This document shows positions 15,472 through 24,065 of a DNA stretch of 64,000 nt, piece by piece (the first letter of the stretch is position 1; each line of letters starts with the position of its first letter). Source of the stretch: Clostridium sp. DL-VIII (GTDB taxonomy: Bacteria; Bacillota; Clostridia; Clostridiales; Clostridiaceae). A program made the position numbers and the translations under genes. The notes under the pieces were generated by a model, which saw only the letters and a program-made list of their open reading frames with translations, did not search any database and was not told the DNA's origin. Location: positions 2,054,501 through 2,118,500 of the forward strand of contig NZ_CM001240.1 in NCBI RefSeq assembly GCF_000230835.1. Direction: 5' to 3'.

Positions 15472-16953
15472 ATGAGTAGTGTATATCCTTGGATATATGT
15501 TGATTATAGAGATAATATATGGAGCTTTTTTCAAAATGACAATAAAGAATTAAATTATAGCATTATGTATGGGGAAGGAAAATGGACAAAAGATACTTTG
15601 ATTGATAAGGATGTACTAGAGTTTGCTGTTCATGTTGAAGAAGATGAGACAATCCATATAGTATATACGAACATAAATGGAGAGCTAAAATACTGTACAA
15701 TGCAGGATAAACAGTGGGTAGGAAAGACATTATATGAAATAGAAAAATATGAAGTTGAAATACAGAATCTTAAGGTTAAAATTATTGGGGCTGATATGCA
15801 TATTTTTTATTTATTAGTAAGCAATGATGGCAGCGATCACGGGGTATTAATGCATTGTAAATGGAATGGGAAGGAAATAAAAAATAATACATTATATGAC
15901 ATTATCCTCACACATAGTATAAGGGATCATTATACAATAAATATTAATGAAGATATGAATCTTGAAATATTTTTTGTTACAGATGAGGGAGATGAATCAT
16001 CATTAAATTATAGCAGCTATGAGAATAATACCTGGTCAGAAGCAAAAAGACTCTATGGCATTCAAGGAGAAGATATTGGATTTGAAGTGCTGGTAGATAA
16101 ACAAAATATTCATGTACTAAATAAATTCAGGGAAGATGCAATATATTTTTTTGATCATGTACGTATAGACATAAATGGAGAGATTCAAGAGTTTAGAGTT
16201 TATGAAAGCAGTAAAGAATTGCATGAACCAATATTACTTATTAAAAGTAGCAAATTGTATTGTTGCTGGTTAGAAGAAGATAAAATATTTTGTGCAAGCT
16301 TTGAGGATGAAAAATGGAGCAGTCCATTTTTGGTTAATAGGGAAAGTGAGCTCCCAGTAAAACAATATAATTGCTTCACTTATTCTGCTGAGTATAAATC
16401 AATTATGGCAATGAAAGTATATGGTACTGATGAGCCAGATTTCTATTTATATATTCCAAGTCAGCTTATAGCAAATACAAGTGGAGTATTAAAATATGAG
16501 AGAAATAGAAAAAATGAAGATATAGGCAATGAAGCACTTCAGAAATTAAAGCTTGAGTTATCGCGAGTAAGATTAGAGAAGAAAAGTTTAGAAAATAAAA
16601 TTGAATCTTTAAATATACAGTTAAGAAAAAAGCAAAGATCTATGGAAGAATATGAAGAAAGGTTTGCTAGAGCACTAGAACAAAAGCGAAAAGCAGATGA
16701 AAATTACAAGGTTTTTCTGGAATTGCAGCAGAATACTCAAAAGGAATTGGAAAGTGCCAGCAATCAGTTAATAGAAGAAAAAAAAAGCAAAGCTAATATT
16801 GAAAATGAGTTAAAAAAATGTACGGAGGAAAATATATTAATTAAGCGAGAAGTTGAGAAGATGAGTGAGGAAAATAAGCGATTGTTCAAAGAACTTGAAT
16901 TTGAAAGAAATCAAACTATTATGGAACGATTATTAAAAAAGAAGCCTAATTAA
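15472..16953 (+). CDS. Beta-propeller-like protein with C-terminal coiled coil
   Basis: About 493 residues. Residues 1-340 contain repeated short motifs with aromatic and W residues every 45-60 residues (YVDYRDNIWSFF, YGEGKWTKDTL, MQDKQWVGKTL, YENNTWSEAKRL, FEDEKWSSPF), typical of a six-bladed propeller-like sugar-binding fold. Residues about 355-490 are a charged coiled coil (LKLELSRVRLEKKSLENKI onward). I chose the ATG at 15472 because GAGGGAGGT lies 7 bp before it; two upstream in-frame ATGs overlap that ribosome site. It diverges from the minus-strand coat-like gene. Function is not known; surface lectin is one possibility. Confidence 0.65.
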   Translation: MSSVYPWIYVDYRDNIWSFFQNDNKELNYSIMYGEGKWTKDTLIDKDVLEFAVHVEEDETIHIVYTNINGELKYCTMQDKQWVGKTLYEIEKYEVEIQNLKVKIIGADMHIFYLLVSNDGSDHGVLMHCKWNGKEIKNNTLYDIILTHSIRDHYTININEDMNLEIFFVTDEGDESSLNYSSYENNTWSEAKRLYGIQGEDIGFEVLVDKQNIHVLNKFREDAIYFFDHVRIDINGEIQEFRVYESSKELHEPILLIKSSKLYCCWLEEDKIFCASFEDEKWSSPFLVNRESELPVKQYNCFTYSAEYKSIMAMKVYGTDEPDFYLYIPSQLIANTSGVLKYERNRKNEDIGNEALQKLKLELSRVRLEKKSLENKIESLNIQLRKKQRSMEEYEERFARALEQKRKADENYKVFLELQQNTQKELESASNQLIEEKKSKANIENELKKCTEENILIKREVEKMSEENKRLFKELEFERNQTIMERLLKKKPN

Positions 16954-16973
16954 ATCTAATAATTAGTTCAAGA

Positions 16974-17004
16974 CCAAAATGTGATAATATTTTATTGCAT
17001 TTTG
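16974..17004 (+). terminator. Weak hairpin after the coiled-coil gene
   Basis: CAAAATG and GCATTTTG flank a long AT loop, then GAGTTTTG. The stem is only about 7 bp and the U-run is poor. Confidence 0.35.
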
Positions 17005-17026
17005 AGTTTTGAGCAAAGGGAAAGGA

Positions 17027-17308
17027 ATGTATATAGATATGGAAGCAGAGGAATATGATTATATAATGACATTTACATCTCATCATAGGGCAATGTATAT
17101 GTATGAACGCCTAATTGCTAGAAAGATTAAGGTGAAGCTGGTTAATGCTCCTAATAAAATTAATATCAGTTGTACACAGGCAATAAAATTTAGAGGAGCA
17201 GATATAGAAATTGTTCAAAAAGAATTAGAAAGAAACAATATCATTCAAACTGCGACCTTTAAAATTATAAAGGAAGGGAAAAACGAAACCTATGAATTAG
17301 TTGAATAA
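17027..17308 (+). CDS. DUF3343 family protein
   Basis: 93 residues. EYDYIMTFTSHHRAMYMYE at the start, the Cys-containing ISCTQAIKF in the middle and the C-terminal VQKELERNNI fit DUF3343, a small clostridial family similar to putative Se/S carriers. The family is often found near YedF-like selenium or sulfur genes, but none is seen here. Ribosome site GGGAAAGG abuts the ATG at 17027; the ATG at 17039 has 12-bp spacing from AAGGA and could be the true start. A TTG at 17009 lacks a ribosome site. Confidence 0.65.
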   Translation: MYIDMEAEEYDYIMTFTSHHRAMYMYERLIARKIKVKLVNAPNKINISCTQAIKFRGADIEIVQKELERNNIIQTATFKIIKEGKNETYELVE

Positions 17309-17448
17309 GGTGAGATTAACTAAAGTTTTGCATATATTAAGTAAAAAATATGAAACTTAATTAATTACGAACTATTCGAAGAGTAATAACATAATATGTA
17401 TTGGGACAACTTAAAATATAGCGTATATATTGAACTGGAGGGAATCAT

Positions 17449-17871
17449 ATGATAAATCAAAGAATATTGAAGTATGTTGATGATGTAATGTTACAAATTG
17501 ATGCCGATGATGTTGATAAAATCAAAATAGAAAATGATCTTATTAGACGTATTTCACGTTCAGATGAGTATAGAGATGTTAATGCGGTTATTGAAAAATT
17601 TGGAACTCCAAGAGAGCTTGCCCTTGAAATAATAGCTAAGTATGAGGATGATTATGAAGTAAGTGAAAAGAATGATAGAACTTCGTCAGTAAAAGAACAC
17701 GGAAAGCATAGGCACCACCACCATAGGCCACAAGGACCATATGGTGAGTATATGTATGAAGAGAATGAAACTAACATTAAGCTATTATATATACCACTTA
17801 TTCAAATATCTTCAGGAACAGAGAGAATACGCTTGCCAATAGCTGATTGTTATTATGAATACGAAGAGTAA
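17449..17871 (+). CDS. Hypothetical protein with HAAS/DUF1700-like helical N-terminus
   Basis: 140 residues with a good GGAGGGAATC site. The N-terminal 65 residues (YVDDVMLQIDADDVDKIKIE, VNAVIEKFGTPRELALEIIA) resemble the helical HAAS-type domain that links to membrane proteins or PadR regulators. It is followed by a His-rich stretch (GKHRHHHHRP) and a beta-like tail; there is no membrane segment. The His cluster could bind metal. I do not recognise a full-length family. Confidence 0.55.
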   Translation: MINQRILKYVDDVMLQIDADDVDKIKIENDLIRRISRSDEYRDVNAVIEKFGTPRELALEIIAKYEDDYEVSEKNDRTSSVKEHGKHRHHHHRPQGPYGEYMYEENETNIKLLYIPLIQISSGTERIRLPIADCYYEYEE

Positions 17872-17987
17872 TTAAATTTGTATATTTTCTAAAGCAGTTT
17901 GTGTGAAATTTTACCAAAAAGTTATATTGGTGAATTTGTATGATAAATGATATTTTACAATTACCATTTATGTAAATATTAAAAATG

Positions 17988-18025
17988 AAAGTGCATGTAA
18001 ATATAGAATTTCATGCACTTTTTTA
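17988..18025 (+). terminator. Rho-independent terminator
   Basis: AAAGTGCATG and CATGCACTTT form a perfect 10-bp stem with a 14-base loop and a run of six T, 115 bp past the stop of the preceding gene. Confidence 0.85.
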
Positions 18026-18256
18026 CTACTTAATTTTAATATTACATAGTTTAATTCTTTTTGCTAGATTATGATTTTTTCATCTTTTATTGAATAATAA
18101 TTATATGAAAAGCATATCTTTTAATATGAGATATATAGAGAAAATGACATGGCAATAGTATTAGAAAAAGAACACATTTATAGAGATAAGAAGTTGGTGG
18201 GTAGCCTTAAGGATTTTTGAATATATTTAAGCAATGAGTAGGGTGATGGCAAGTCT
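18026..18256 (+). other. Intergenic region before the YncE-like propeller gene
   Basis: About 230 bp of AT-rich DNA with no convincing ORF or RNA structure. It must hold the promoter of the next gene; none could be assigned confidently. Confidence 0.4.
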
Positions 18257-19732
18257 GTGGTTGATAGAAGAGAGAAAATAATTTATTATGTGTCAAGCGT
18301 AGAAAAAGGCATGGTATATATTGTTGATGATGATGATTATCGCATCATAAAAGAAGTTGAAATTGGTCCAAGACCTCAAAATATCATTGTAGATGAGCAG
18401 AATAATGTTTATATAGCTAGTGATAGAAATAATAAAGTGAGATTTATAGATAGTTCATACGATTCTAATAGAACATGGAATATGCCTAACAATGGTAATA
18501 TTCAAGTAGATTCCATCGCTCAGAAAATTTATGTATGTAATACAGAAGAAATATGTATTTACAGTTTAGAAAATGGTAGTAAGATAAAAGCATTGACAGG
18601 ATTTACTGCGGCAGACAGTTTAATGCTCGATAAGAATAAAAAAAAGTTATTTGTGCTTGATGTTTTACAGAATGAAATAAAGGTTTATGATACATCAGAT
18701 TTTAAGTTGATTAGGATATATAAGAACATTGGAAATTCGCCTAATTGTATTCTCTTAGATGAAAATGAGAAACATATTTATATCGCTAATAAAGGAAGAG
18801 ATAAAGAAAAAGTTTTTATATTAGATATTGCAAGTGAAAAAGTTTCAAATATATATTTAGAAAAAGGATCAGTTATAGCTGCTTTAGAACAGAAGGGAAA
18901 TATATTATATGGATTAAATATTGGATTACATAGAATTGAAGTTATAGATATAGTAAAAAAAGAATGTATAAAGGTGATAAAAACCACGTTATCTAAGCTA
19001 CAGAAATTCAGATTATCTCCAAATAGAAAAATATTGTTTGTAACTAGTCGCAATGATGAAGGAAAGGGCGTAATTGATAAGATTGATATATCAAGCAATA
19101 CTATTCTCGATACCTTTACTTTGGGAAAAGATAATACTGTTCCATATAATATTGGAATAGTCATTCAAAACGATATTAAAGTTAAAAAGGAATCTTTTAC
19201 AATAGTGAATCCAGAGGATAAGTATAAGCAGGAAAATAGGATAACAGTACTTGCAAAGAAGGTTTTATCAACATATAAGGAAAAGGTGATTTTTTCTGAA
19301 GTAACAATTAAATTATATCCTGAAGGTGAAGGAATCATTCAAATAGAAGAAGTTATATTTAAAAAATGTGTAGTTGTAAGTGAAAAAAAGAATGTAAAGG
19401 TCACAGATAGAGAATATTCAACATTAGAATATGACTTTTATATTCCATATGATGTCTGGTATAAAGATGAACAAGAACAGAGGTATGTTACGGGAGGAAG
19501 AGTCGAAGGAACTGAGAAAGCAACATTATATATACCAGCTTATGCTGAGCAGCAAGGAGTACAATTTGTAATGGAGTCTTATGCCAAGCTAATAAATACT
19601 CCAGTTTTGATAAATAGAAACCTACGATTTGATATTAGTGTTTTAATTTCAACAAGAGCTATTGTAGACGAAATACTGTTTATTCCATCTTGTGAAAATT
19701 GTAATAACTTTAATAATGAAGATAAAATATAA
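18257..19732 (+). CDS. YncE-like beta-propeller protein with C-terminal SPOCS-like domain
   Basis: 491 residues. Residues 1-310 are a seven-bladed YncE/NHL-type propeller: blades repeat patterns such as VYIVDDDDYRIIKEVEIGPRPQNIIVD and IYIANKGRDKEKVFILDI. Residues about 325-480 are a beta domain reminiscent of clostridial spore-coat structural (SPOCS/DUF3794-type) domains (VLAKKVLSTYKEKVIFSEV, ISTRAIVDEILFIPSC); this resemblance is weak. The start is GTG, the first possible start after an in-frame stop; its ribosome site is poor. It lacks a signal peptide. It may be a mother-cell spore-coat protein (inference from neighbours). Confidence 0.6.
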   Translation: MVDRREKIIYYVSSVEKGMVYIVDDDDYRIIKEVEIGPRPQNIIVDEQNNVYIASDRNNKVRFIDSSYDSNRTWNMPNNGNIQVDSIAQKIYVCNTEEICIYSLENGSKIKALTGFTAADSLMLDKNKKKLFVLDVLQNEIKVYDTSDFKLIRIYKNIGNSPNCILLDENEKHIYIANKGRDKEKVFILDIASEKVSNIYLEKGSVIAALEQKGNILYGLNIGLHRIEVIDIVKKECIKVIKTTLSKLQKFRLSPNRKILFVTSRNDEGKGVIDKIDISSNTILDTFTLGKDNTVPYNIGIVIQNDIKVKKESFTIVNPEDKYKQENRITVLAKKVLSTYKEKVIFSEVTIKLYPEGEGIIQIEEVIFKKCVVVSEKKNVKVTDREYSTLEYDFYIPYDVWYKDEQEQRYVTGGRVEGTEKATLYIPAYAEQQGVQFVMESYAKLINTPVLINRNLRFDISVLISTRAIVDEILFIPSCENCNNFNNEDKI

Positions 19733-19876
19733 GGCATTATAAAAAAATCTCCGGATCCAAAGTAACCTTCGATTTTGTTCTATTAATGTTGTATAATTAT
19801 ATAACATTAATATTAAATAAGGAGAGAAGGTGAATTTAGTTGAGGAGTTTTTTTATAAAACCTCACTAAAAAATTT

Positions 19877-20368
19877 ATGAAAGAAAACATTAGTTTAATT
19901 ATAAGTGAAATGATAAAATATTATGCAAAAGATCCAAGAAGAGTAAATCATTTTTTAAAGGTATTTTCTTTTGCTAAATCTATTGGAAAATTAGAGAAGC
20001 TTGATGAAAAGACTCAAAATATTTTAGAAGTTGCTGCTGTCATGCATGATATAGGCATAAAACTTAGCGAAGAAAAATATAATTCTTCTGCTGGAAATTA
20101 TCAAGAGATTGAAGGCCCGCCAGTAGCAAAGGAAATGCTTTTAAAATATAATTTTGATGAAGCTTTTATAGATAGGGTATGTTATTTAATTGGACACCAT
20201 CACACATATGGAAAAATTGATGGAGTCGATTATCAAATATTAATTGAAGCAGATTTTTTAGTTAATGTTTATGAAGATGAGATTAAAATTCCTCAAATTA
20301 AAAGCATTAAAGAAAAATATTTTAAAACAAAAGCAGGAATAGAATTTTTAATTAATTTATACTTATAA
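19877..20368 (+). CDS. HD-domain phosphohydrolase
   Basis: 163 residues. The HD-superfamily metal motif is present: RVNHFLKV (first His about 24), VMHDIGI with the HD pair around 58-59, and IGHHHTYG around 109-116. Small stand-alone HD proteins hydrolyse phosphate esters, often nucleotides; the substrate is not predictable. It stands alone between the propeller gene and the repeat protein. No strong ribosome site precedes the ATG; a GGAGAGAAGG lies about 50 bp upstream. Confidence 0.78.
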   Translation: MKENISLIISEMIKYYAKDPRRVNHFLKVFSFAKSIGKLEKLDEKTQNILEVAAVMHDIGIKLSEEKYNSSAGNYQEIEGPPVAKEMLLKYNFDEAFIDRVCYLIGHHHTYGKIDGVDYQILIEADFLVNVYEDEIKIPQIKSIKEKYFKTKAGIEFLINLYL

Positions 20369-20534
20369 AAATAAAGTCATGTAAAGACTGATTATTTTAA
20401 TTCCAAATATTTTCTTATAGTATCATGAGAGAATGTTTTGGAATTTTTTTTACGTTTGTAACAAATTAAGTAAACCGGCATAATATACTAATTAGGAAGC
20501 ACTAATTTAACAATTAATCAGGAGGAAAAAAGTT

Positions 20535-20971
20535 ATGGGTAACTATGGAGATTTTAATGATAAATTTGTTGGATATGAAGAGAAATTTGAATCTTATCAT
20601 GAAAAAAAATGTCCACCAGAAGATCCTTGTAAAAAAGCTTATGAAGAAGGATTCTTGAAAGGCCTTGAAAAGGGCAAAAAAGAAGGCTTTGAGATAGGTT
20701 TTGAAAAAGGTAAAAAAGAAGGAATCGAGATAGGCTTTGAGAAAGGCTATGAAAAAGGTAAAAAGAAGGAATCGAGATAGGCTTTGAAAAAGGCTTTGAG
20801 AAAGGTAAAAAAGAGGGCCTTGAAATAGGATTTGAGAAAGGCAAAAAAGAAGGATTCCAAATAGGTTATGAAAAAGGTAAAAAAGAAGGAATCGAAATAG
20901 GTTATGAAAAAGGTAAAAAAGACGGATATAAGTTATTTAAAGAAAAAGTATTATGTTGCATAGAGAAATAG
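20535..20971 (+). pseudogene. GFEKGKKEG-repeat protein, frameshifted by one missing A
   Basis: Begins at ATG 20535 behind AGGAGGAAA. An N-terminal part (about 38 residues, with CPPEDPC) leads into tandem repeats of G(F/Y)EKGKKEG(F/I)EI. The reading frame ends at 20780 because one repeat has five A (20760-20764) where equivalent repeats have six. Adding one A keeps the repeat frame open through five more repeats to the stop at 20969-20971, giving about 145 residues ending KEKVLCCIEK. The repeats are alternating charged helices. It could be a true pseudogene, a slippage-controlled gene, or a sequencing error. Function is unknown. Confidence 0.75.
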
Positions 20972-21063
20972 AGAAACTTCAATTTACTGAATAATAAAAT
21001 GGTCATAAAATATAATTAATATGTGTTTATTATTGTTATAGGAAAATTGAAATAATTATAAAT

Positions 21064-21104
21064 GGAGATAGTATAGGCAGATTGCAAATGCTATCTCCTG
21101 TTTT
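21064..21104 (+). terminator. Terminator before the gas vesicle cluster
   Basis: GGAGATAGTAT and ATGCTATCTCC form an 11-bp stem (one G-U), followed by TGTTTTAG. It isolates gvpA1 from the upstream repeat gene. Confidence 0.7.
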
Positions 21105-21183
21105 AGTGAGAAAAGTTTTATTATTATAAAGATTAAATATTTGTAAAGAATTGGTGTAATCCTAATAGATTACTGAAATCTTA

Positions 21184-21250
21184 GTAACAAATTATAAGTT
21201 TTTGAATATTATTTATTATATAGATGAGTAAAATTTATCTAAAGAATTAT
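21184..21250 (+). promoter_or_regulatory. Conserved upstream box of gvpA1
   Basis: Shares with the DNA before gvpA2 the pattern G(T/G)AACA, 14 bases, then GAATATTATTTA, TATATAGAT and ATTTATCTAAAGAATTATT. The spacing and the GAAT element are loosely like a sigma-H promoter, but the match is weak. Conservation between the two copies outside coding DNA indicates a promoter, operator or leader. Confidence 0.5.
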
Positions 21251-21268
21251 TTTTAGGAGGGCTTTATA

Positions 21269-21493
21269 ATGAAAAAAGCAATAGACAGTTCGAGTCTTGC
21301 AGAAGTAATTGATAGAATACTAGAGAAAGGTATAGTTATTGACGTCTGGGCAAGAGTATCATTAGTAGGAATAGAATTATTAGCTGTAGAAGCTAGAGTA
21401 GTAATAGCTAGTGTTCGTACTTGGTTATGCTATGCTGATGCTGTAGGTCTATTGAAACCTAATCATCATGAGGATGAACTTGCAGTTATCTAA
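21269..21493 (+). CDS. gvpA: Gas vesicle structural protein GvpA (copy 1)
   Basis: 74 residues. This is the highly conserved major shell protein: [18 protein letters not shown], then [14 protein letters not shown], then [13 protein letters not shown]. GvpA self-assembles into the ribbed, gas-permeable wall of intracellular gas vesicles. Strong RBS TAGGAGGG. It is the first of three near-identical copies; the copies differ mainly in the last 12-15 residues (here [12 protein letters not shown]) and at a few positions (Cys at about 58, Arg at about 55). A perfect terminator follows, so this copy is probably made mostly as a monocistronic message. Confidence 0.97.
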   Translation: MKKAIDSSSLAEVIDRILEKGIVIDVWARVSLVGIELLAVEARVVIASVRTWLCYADAVGLLKPNHHEDELAVI

Positions 21494-21524
21494 TTAAAAA
21501 TAGCTACAAACTATAAGTAATGGA

Positions 21525-21585
21525 TTCTTTGCATTAGGATAAAGATAAAGTCATAACCTAATGCAAAGAACTTTTTTATTTTTTA
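21525..21585 (+). terminator. Strong terminator after gvpA1
   Basis: TTCTTTGCATTAGG and CCTAATGCAAAGAA pair perfectly over 14 bp around an 18-base loop, followed by CTTTTTTATTTTTT. It separates gvpA1 from gvpA2, which has its own copy of the upstream box. Confidence 0.9.
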
Positions 21586-21826
21586 GGAATTTATTTCTTA
21601 ATATAATTCTTAATAAAAAGCGTCACTTAAAGTATATAGAAGCTATTATATGCATTTAGGTACTAGAAATCAATACAATTGTAAACGCTTCTTAAAAATG
21701 AGAGATGAATGTATAATTTAACCACTAAAGTCTTTTTAAGGAGTAACAAATTCTTTGATTTTTTATATTATATACAATGTGGGTAAGTAGAGATTTTTCT
21801 ATATATTATAATTTATAAAATATTTT
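21586..21826 (+). other. Intergenic spacer between gvpA1 and gvpA2
   Basis: AT-rich, no ORF. It contains TTGTAAACGCTT near 21679, half of a CcpA cre site only, and an AAGGAG without a following start codon. Nothing else could be supported. Confidence 0.4.
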
Positions 21827-21893
21827 GGAACAGATAAAAATTTATTGAATATTATTTACTATATAGATAAGTCGTATTTATCTAAAGAATTAT
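21827..21893 (+). promoter_or_regulatory. Conserved upstream box of gvpA2
   Basis: Counterpart of 21184-21250: GGAACA, 14 bases, GAATATTATTTA, CTATATAGATAAGT, then ATTTATCTAAAGAATTATT. The gene and about 70 bp of upstream DNA were therefore duplicated together. gvpA3 lacks this box. Confidence 0.5.
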
Positions 21894-21913
21894 TAATTGG
21901 GAGGAAATGAATA

Positions 21914-22135
21914 ATGAAAAAGGCAATAGATAGTTCAAGTCTTGCAGAGGTAATCGATAGAATATTGGATAAAGGAATAGTTATTGATGTTTGGGCAAGA
22001 GTATCTTTAGTTGGTATAGAATTATTAGCTATAGAAGCAAGAGTAGTAATAGCAAGCGTTCATACTTGGCTAGTTTATGCTGATGCTGTAGGCTTATTGA
22101 AACCACATCATTATGAAGAAGAAGCTCTTGCATAA
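21914..22135 (+). CDS. gvpA: Gas vesicle structural protein GvpA (copy 2)
   Basis: 73 residues, differing from copy 1 at only a few positions before the C-terminal tail (here [11 protein letters not shown]). RBS GGGAGGAAA. It has its own upstream box, so it is probably transcribed independently of copy 1. The following imperfect hairpins may let part of the transcription run into gvpN. Having several gvpA copies raises shell-protein dose, as in many gas-vacuolate prokaryotes. Confidence 0.97.
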   Translation: MKKAIDSSSLAEVIDRILDKGIVIDVWARVSLVGIELLAIEARVVIASVHTWLVYADAVGLLKPHHYEEEALA

Positions 22136-22145
22136 GTAACAAATT

Positions 22146-22208
22146 CTTTGCGTCAGATTAAGCTTTAAATTACACCTGATGCAGAGATCTCATACTATAA
22201 ATATGAGA
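22146..22208 (+). terminator. Imperfect double hairpin after gvpA2
   Basis: CTTTGCGTCAG pairs with CTGATGCAGAG (two G-U), closely resembling the perfect hairpin after gvpA1 but degenerate. A second stem, TCTCATA/TATGAGA, follows. There is no good T-run, so it may be a leaky terminator or a 3'-end stabiliser. Confidence 0.5.
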
Positions 22209-22389
22209 AACTTTCAAAAAATAATGAATAAATGAATTAGATTGGTATATTTTAATCTATATTGCAAATGAAAATATTTAATGATTAGGATTGTGAGTGA
22301 AAGCTATATACTTATCAGAAACAAAGAATACTATTTATTATTTTTTGTTTCTGGTATTGGAGTAATATCATTAAAACAGGGAGGTTGAC

Positions 22390-23304
22390 ATGGAAGAGCC
22401 TAAGTATTTTGACATTGATTTAAATGAAAGCTATGTTGAAACACAATATATAAAAGAGCTAACCGATAGAGTCAGTAACTATCTAGAAACAGGATTTCCG
22501 GTTCACTTAAGAGGTGCTGCAGGTGTAGGTAAAACCGCGCTTGCTTTTCATATTGCTCAAAAAATAGGACGACCAATAGTATTTATGTGTGGAAGCGAGG
22601 ATTTTAGTAATCTTGATTTAATTGGAGGATACTTTGGAACTAGAAGATCATTAATCGTAGATAATTACATTAGTTCGGTTTATAAGCGTAAAGAAGAAGC
22701 AAAGAAAGTATGGACAGATGGAAGATTAGCTACTGCATGTAAAGATGGATATACAGTTATTTATGATGAATTTACAAGGGCAAAACCAGAAGTAAATAAT
22801 GTTCTCCTATCAGTATTAGAGGAGCAAATGATAGATATACCAAAATACTCATCTGAAAATACTTATTTAAAAATTAATCCTAACTTTAGAATGATTTTTA
22901 CAAGTAATCCGGAAGAATATGCGGGCGTATACAAGTCAGCAAATGCGCTTATAGATAGAATGATTACCATAGATATCAATGATATGGATATTAATACTGA
23001 ACGATTAATCATAGCTTATAAATCTGGAATTAGTGAGCATAACGCAAGAATAATAACTAATATAACAAGATATATAAGAAATAGTATTAAAGAGAAAAAT
23101 TGGCTATCAATAAGAGGCAGCATAATGCTTGCAAAAATTGTAAAAAGAATGGATTTGGAGCTTAATCCTAACAATGAAAAATTTAGAAAAGTCTGTAGAG
23201 ATGTATATAATTCATCAAGCAGTATGTTAGGTATAAATGCCTTAGAAAAAGAAAAATATAATTTATTGATTGATAAGGCTATAAATAACGCTTTTAATAT
23301 TTAA
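22390..23304 (+). CDS. gvpN: Gas vesicle AAA+ ATPase GvpN
   Basis: 304 residues, MoxR-like AAA+ ATPase. Walker A GAAGVGKTA is at residues 42-50, Walker B VIYDEF at 123-128, and sensor-1-type TSNPEEY at 171-177. GvpN is conserved in gas vesicle clusters and helps vesicles grow to full width. RBS CAGGGAGG precedes the ATG. It sits between gvpA2 and gvpA3, an uncommon order that suggests insertion or duplication of gvpA around it. Confidence 0.95.
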   Translation: MEEPKYFDIDLNESYVETQYIKELTDRVSNYLETGFPVHLRGAAGVGKTALAFHIAQKIGRPIVFMCGSEDFSNLDLIGGYFGTRRSLIVDNYISSVYKRKEEAKKVWTDGRLATACKDGYTVIYDEFTRAKPEVNNVLLSVLEEQMIDIPKYSSENTYLKINPNFRMIFTSNPEEYAGVYKSANALIDRMITIDINDMDINTERLIIAYKSGISEHNARIITNITRYIRNSIKEKNWLSIRGSIMLAKIVKRMDLELNPNNEKFRKVCRDVYNSSSSMLGINALEKEKYNLLIDKAINNAFNI

Positions 23305-23404
23305 AAAAGTGTAATTAAATTCAAGATATATAAATAAGATATCAATAGAGCATGAAATTCATTTTATATTTGGAAATATAAATCATACAAGGAGGAATTA
23401 TATA

Positions 23405-23620
23405 ATGAAAAAAGCAATAGACAGTTCAAGTCTTGCAGAGGTAATTGATAGAATATTGGATAAAGGGATAGTTATTGATATTTGGGCAAGAGTATCTTTA
23501 GTTGGTATAGAATTATTAGCTATAGAAGCAAGAGTCGTAATAGCAAGTGTTCATACTTGGTTAGTTTATGCCGATGCTGTTGGACTACTTAAAGGTGATT
23601 TAGTAGCTGCTGAAATTTAA
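23405..23620 (+). CDS. gvpA: Gas vesicle structural protein GvpA (copy 3)
   Basis: 71 residues; nearly identical core, different tail (KGDLVAAEI). RBS AAGGAGGAA. It lies 100 bp after gvpN and lacks the upstream box of copies 1 and 2, so it is probably co-transcribed with gvpN. A hairpin follows before gvpO. Confidence 0.97.
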   Translation: MKKAIDSSSLAEVIDRILDKGIVIDIWARVSLVGIELLAIEARVVIASVHTWLVYADAVGLLKGDLVAAEI

Positions 23621-23647
23621 TTGAATTATAAAGATATTTTTAAATGG

Positions 23648-23675
23648 GGTTAAGCTGGATTTGTTCAGCCTAACC
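23648..23675 (+). terminator. Hairpin between gvpA3 and gvpO
   Basis: GGTTAAGCTG and CAGCCTAACC form a 10-bp stem with one mismatch and an 8-base loop, followed by TTAAAATTAATTTA. It is the third hairpin directly after a gvpA copy and may be an attenuator or mRNA 3' stabiliser. Confidence 0.5.
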
Positions 23676-23705
23676 TTAAAATTAATTTATAAAGGAGACA
23701 AATCT

Positions 23706-23972
23706 ATGTTAATGGTATCAATTATTAATTCTGTAAATAAATTCTTTGAGGAAGTATTAGAAGAAAAATGTAGAATTCTTGGCGTAGTAAAAGATGGAGA
23801 AAATTGGAAAAGTATATGTGAGGTGCAAATTGATCCTGAATATACTACTAGAAAAGGTATCGGGGATATGGTAGAAATATATAATGTTTATTTAGATGAT
23901 AAACAAGAGATAGTGGGATATGAGGTCGTTTCTACACAAAGGAGAGCTATGGAAAATAACGGATTTATATAA
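23706..23972 (+). CDS. gvpO: Gas vesicle protein GvpO
   Basis: 88 residues. The pattern VVKDGENWKSICEVQID followed by MVEIYNVYLDDKQEIVGYEVVSTQRRAM matches GvpO, an accessory protein of archaeal and actinobacterial gas vesicle clusters needed for vesicle formation. I start at ATG 23706, six bases after AAAGGAGAC; a longer frame from TTG 23661 would overlap the ribosome site and the upstream hairpin. It is probably expressed with the accessory genes that follow. Confidence 0.88.
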   Translation: MLMVSIINSVNKFFEEVLEEKCRILGVVKDGENWKSICEVQIDPEYTTRKGIGDMVEIYNVYLDDKQEIVGYEVVSTQRRAMENNGFI

Positions 23973-24065
23973 AGATACTGTCATAATTTAAAAATATAAA
24001 TGGTAGCTGCATTATAAATAAATATGAGTCATTAACTAAAATTGTTTAGAGGGTGGGGTATTGAT

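Noticed and set aside
20554..20844. Minus-strand frame of 96 residues over the GFEKGKKEG gene
   Set aside because: Antisense of repeats; Ser/Phe/Pro-rich string without ribosome site.
21679..21692. CcpA cre site near gvpA2 (TTGTAAACGCTT)
   Set aside because: Only one half of the cre palindrome fits; the other half is degenerate.
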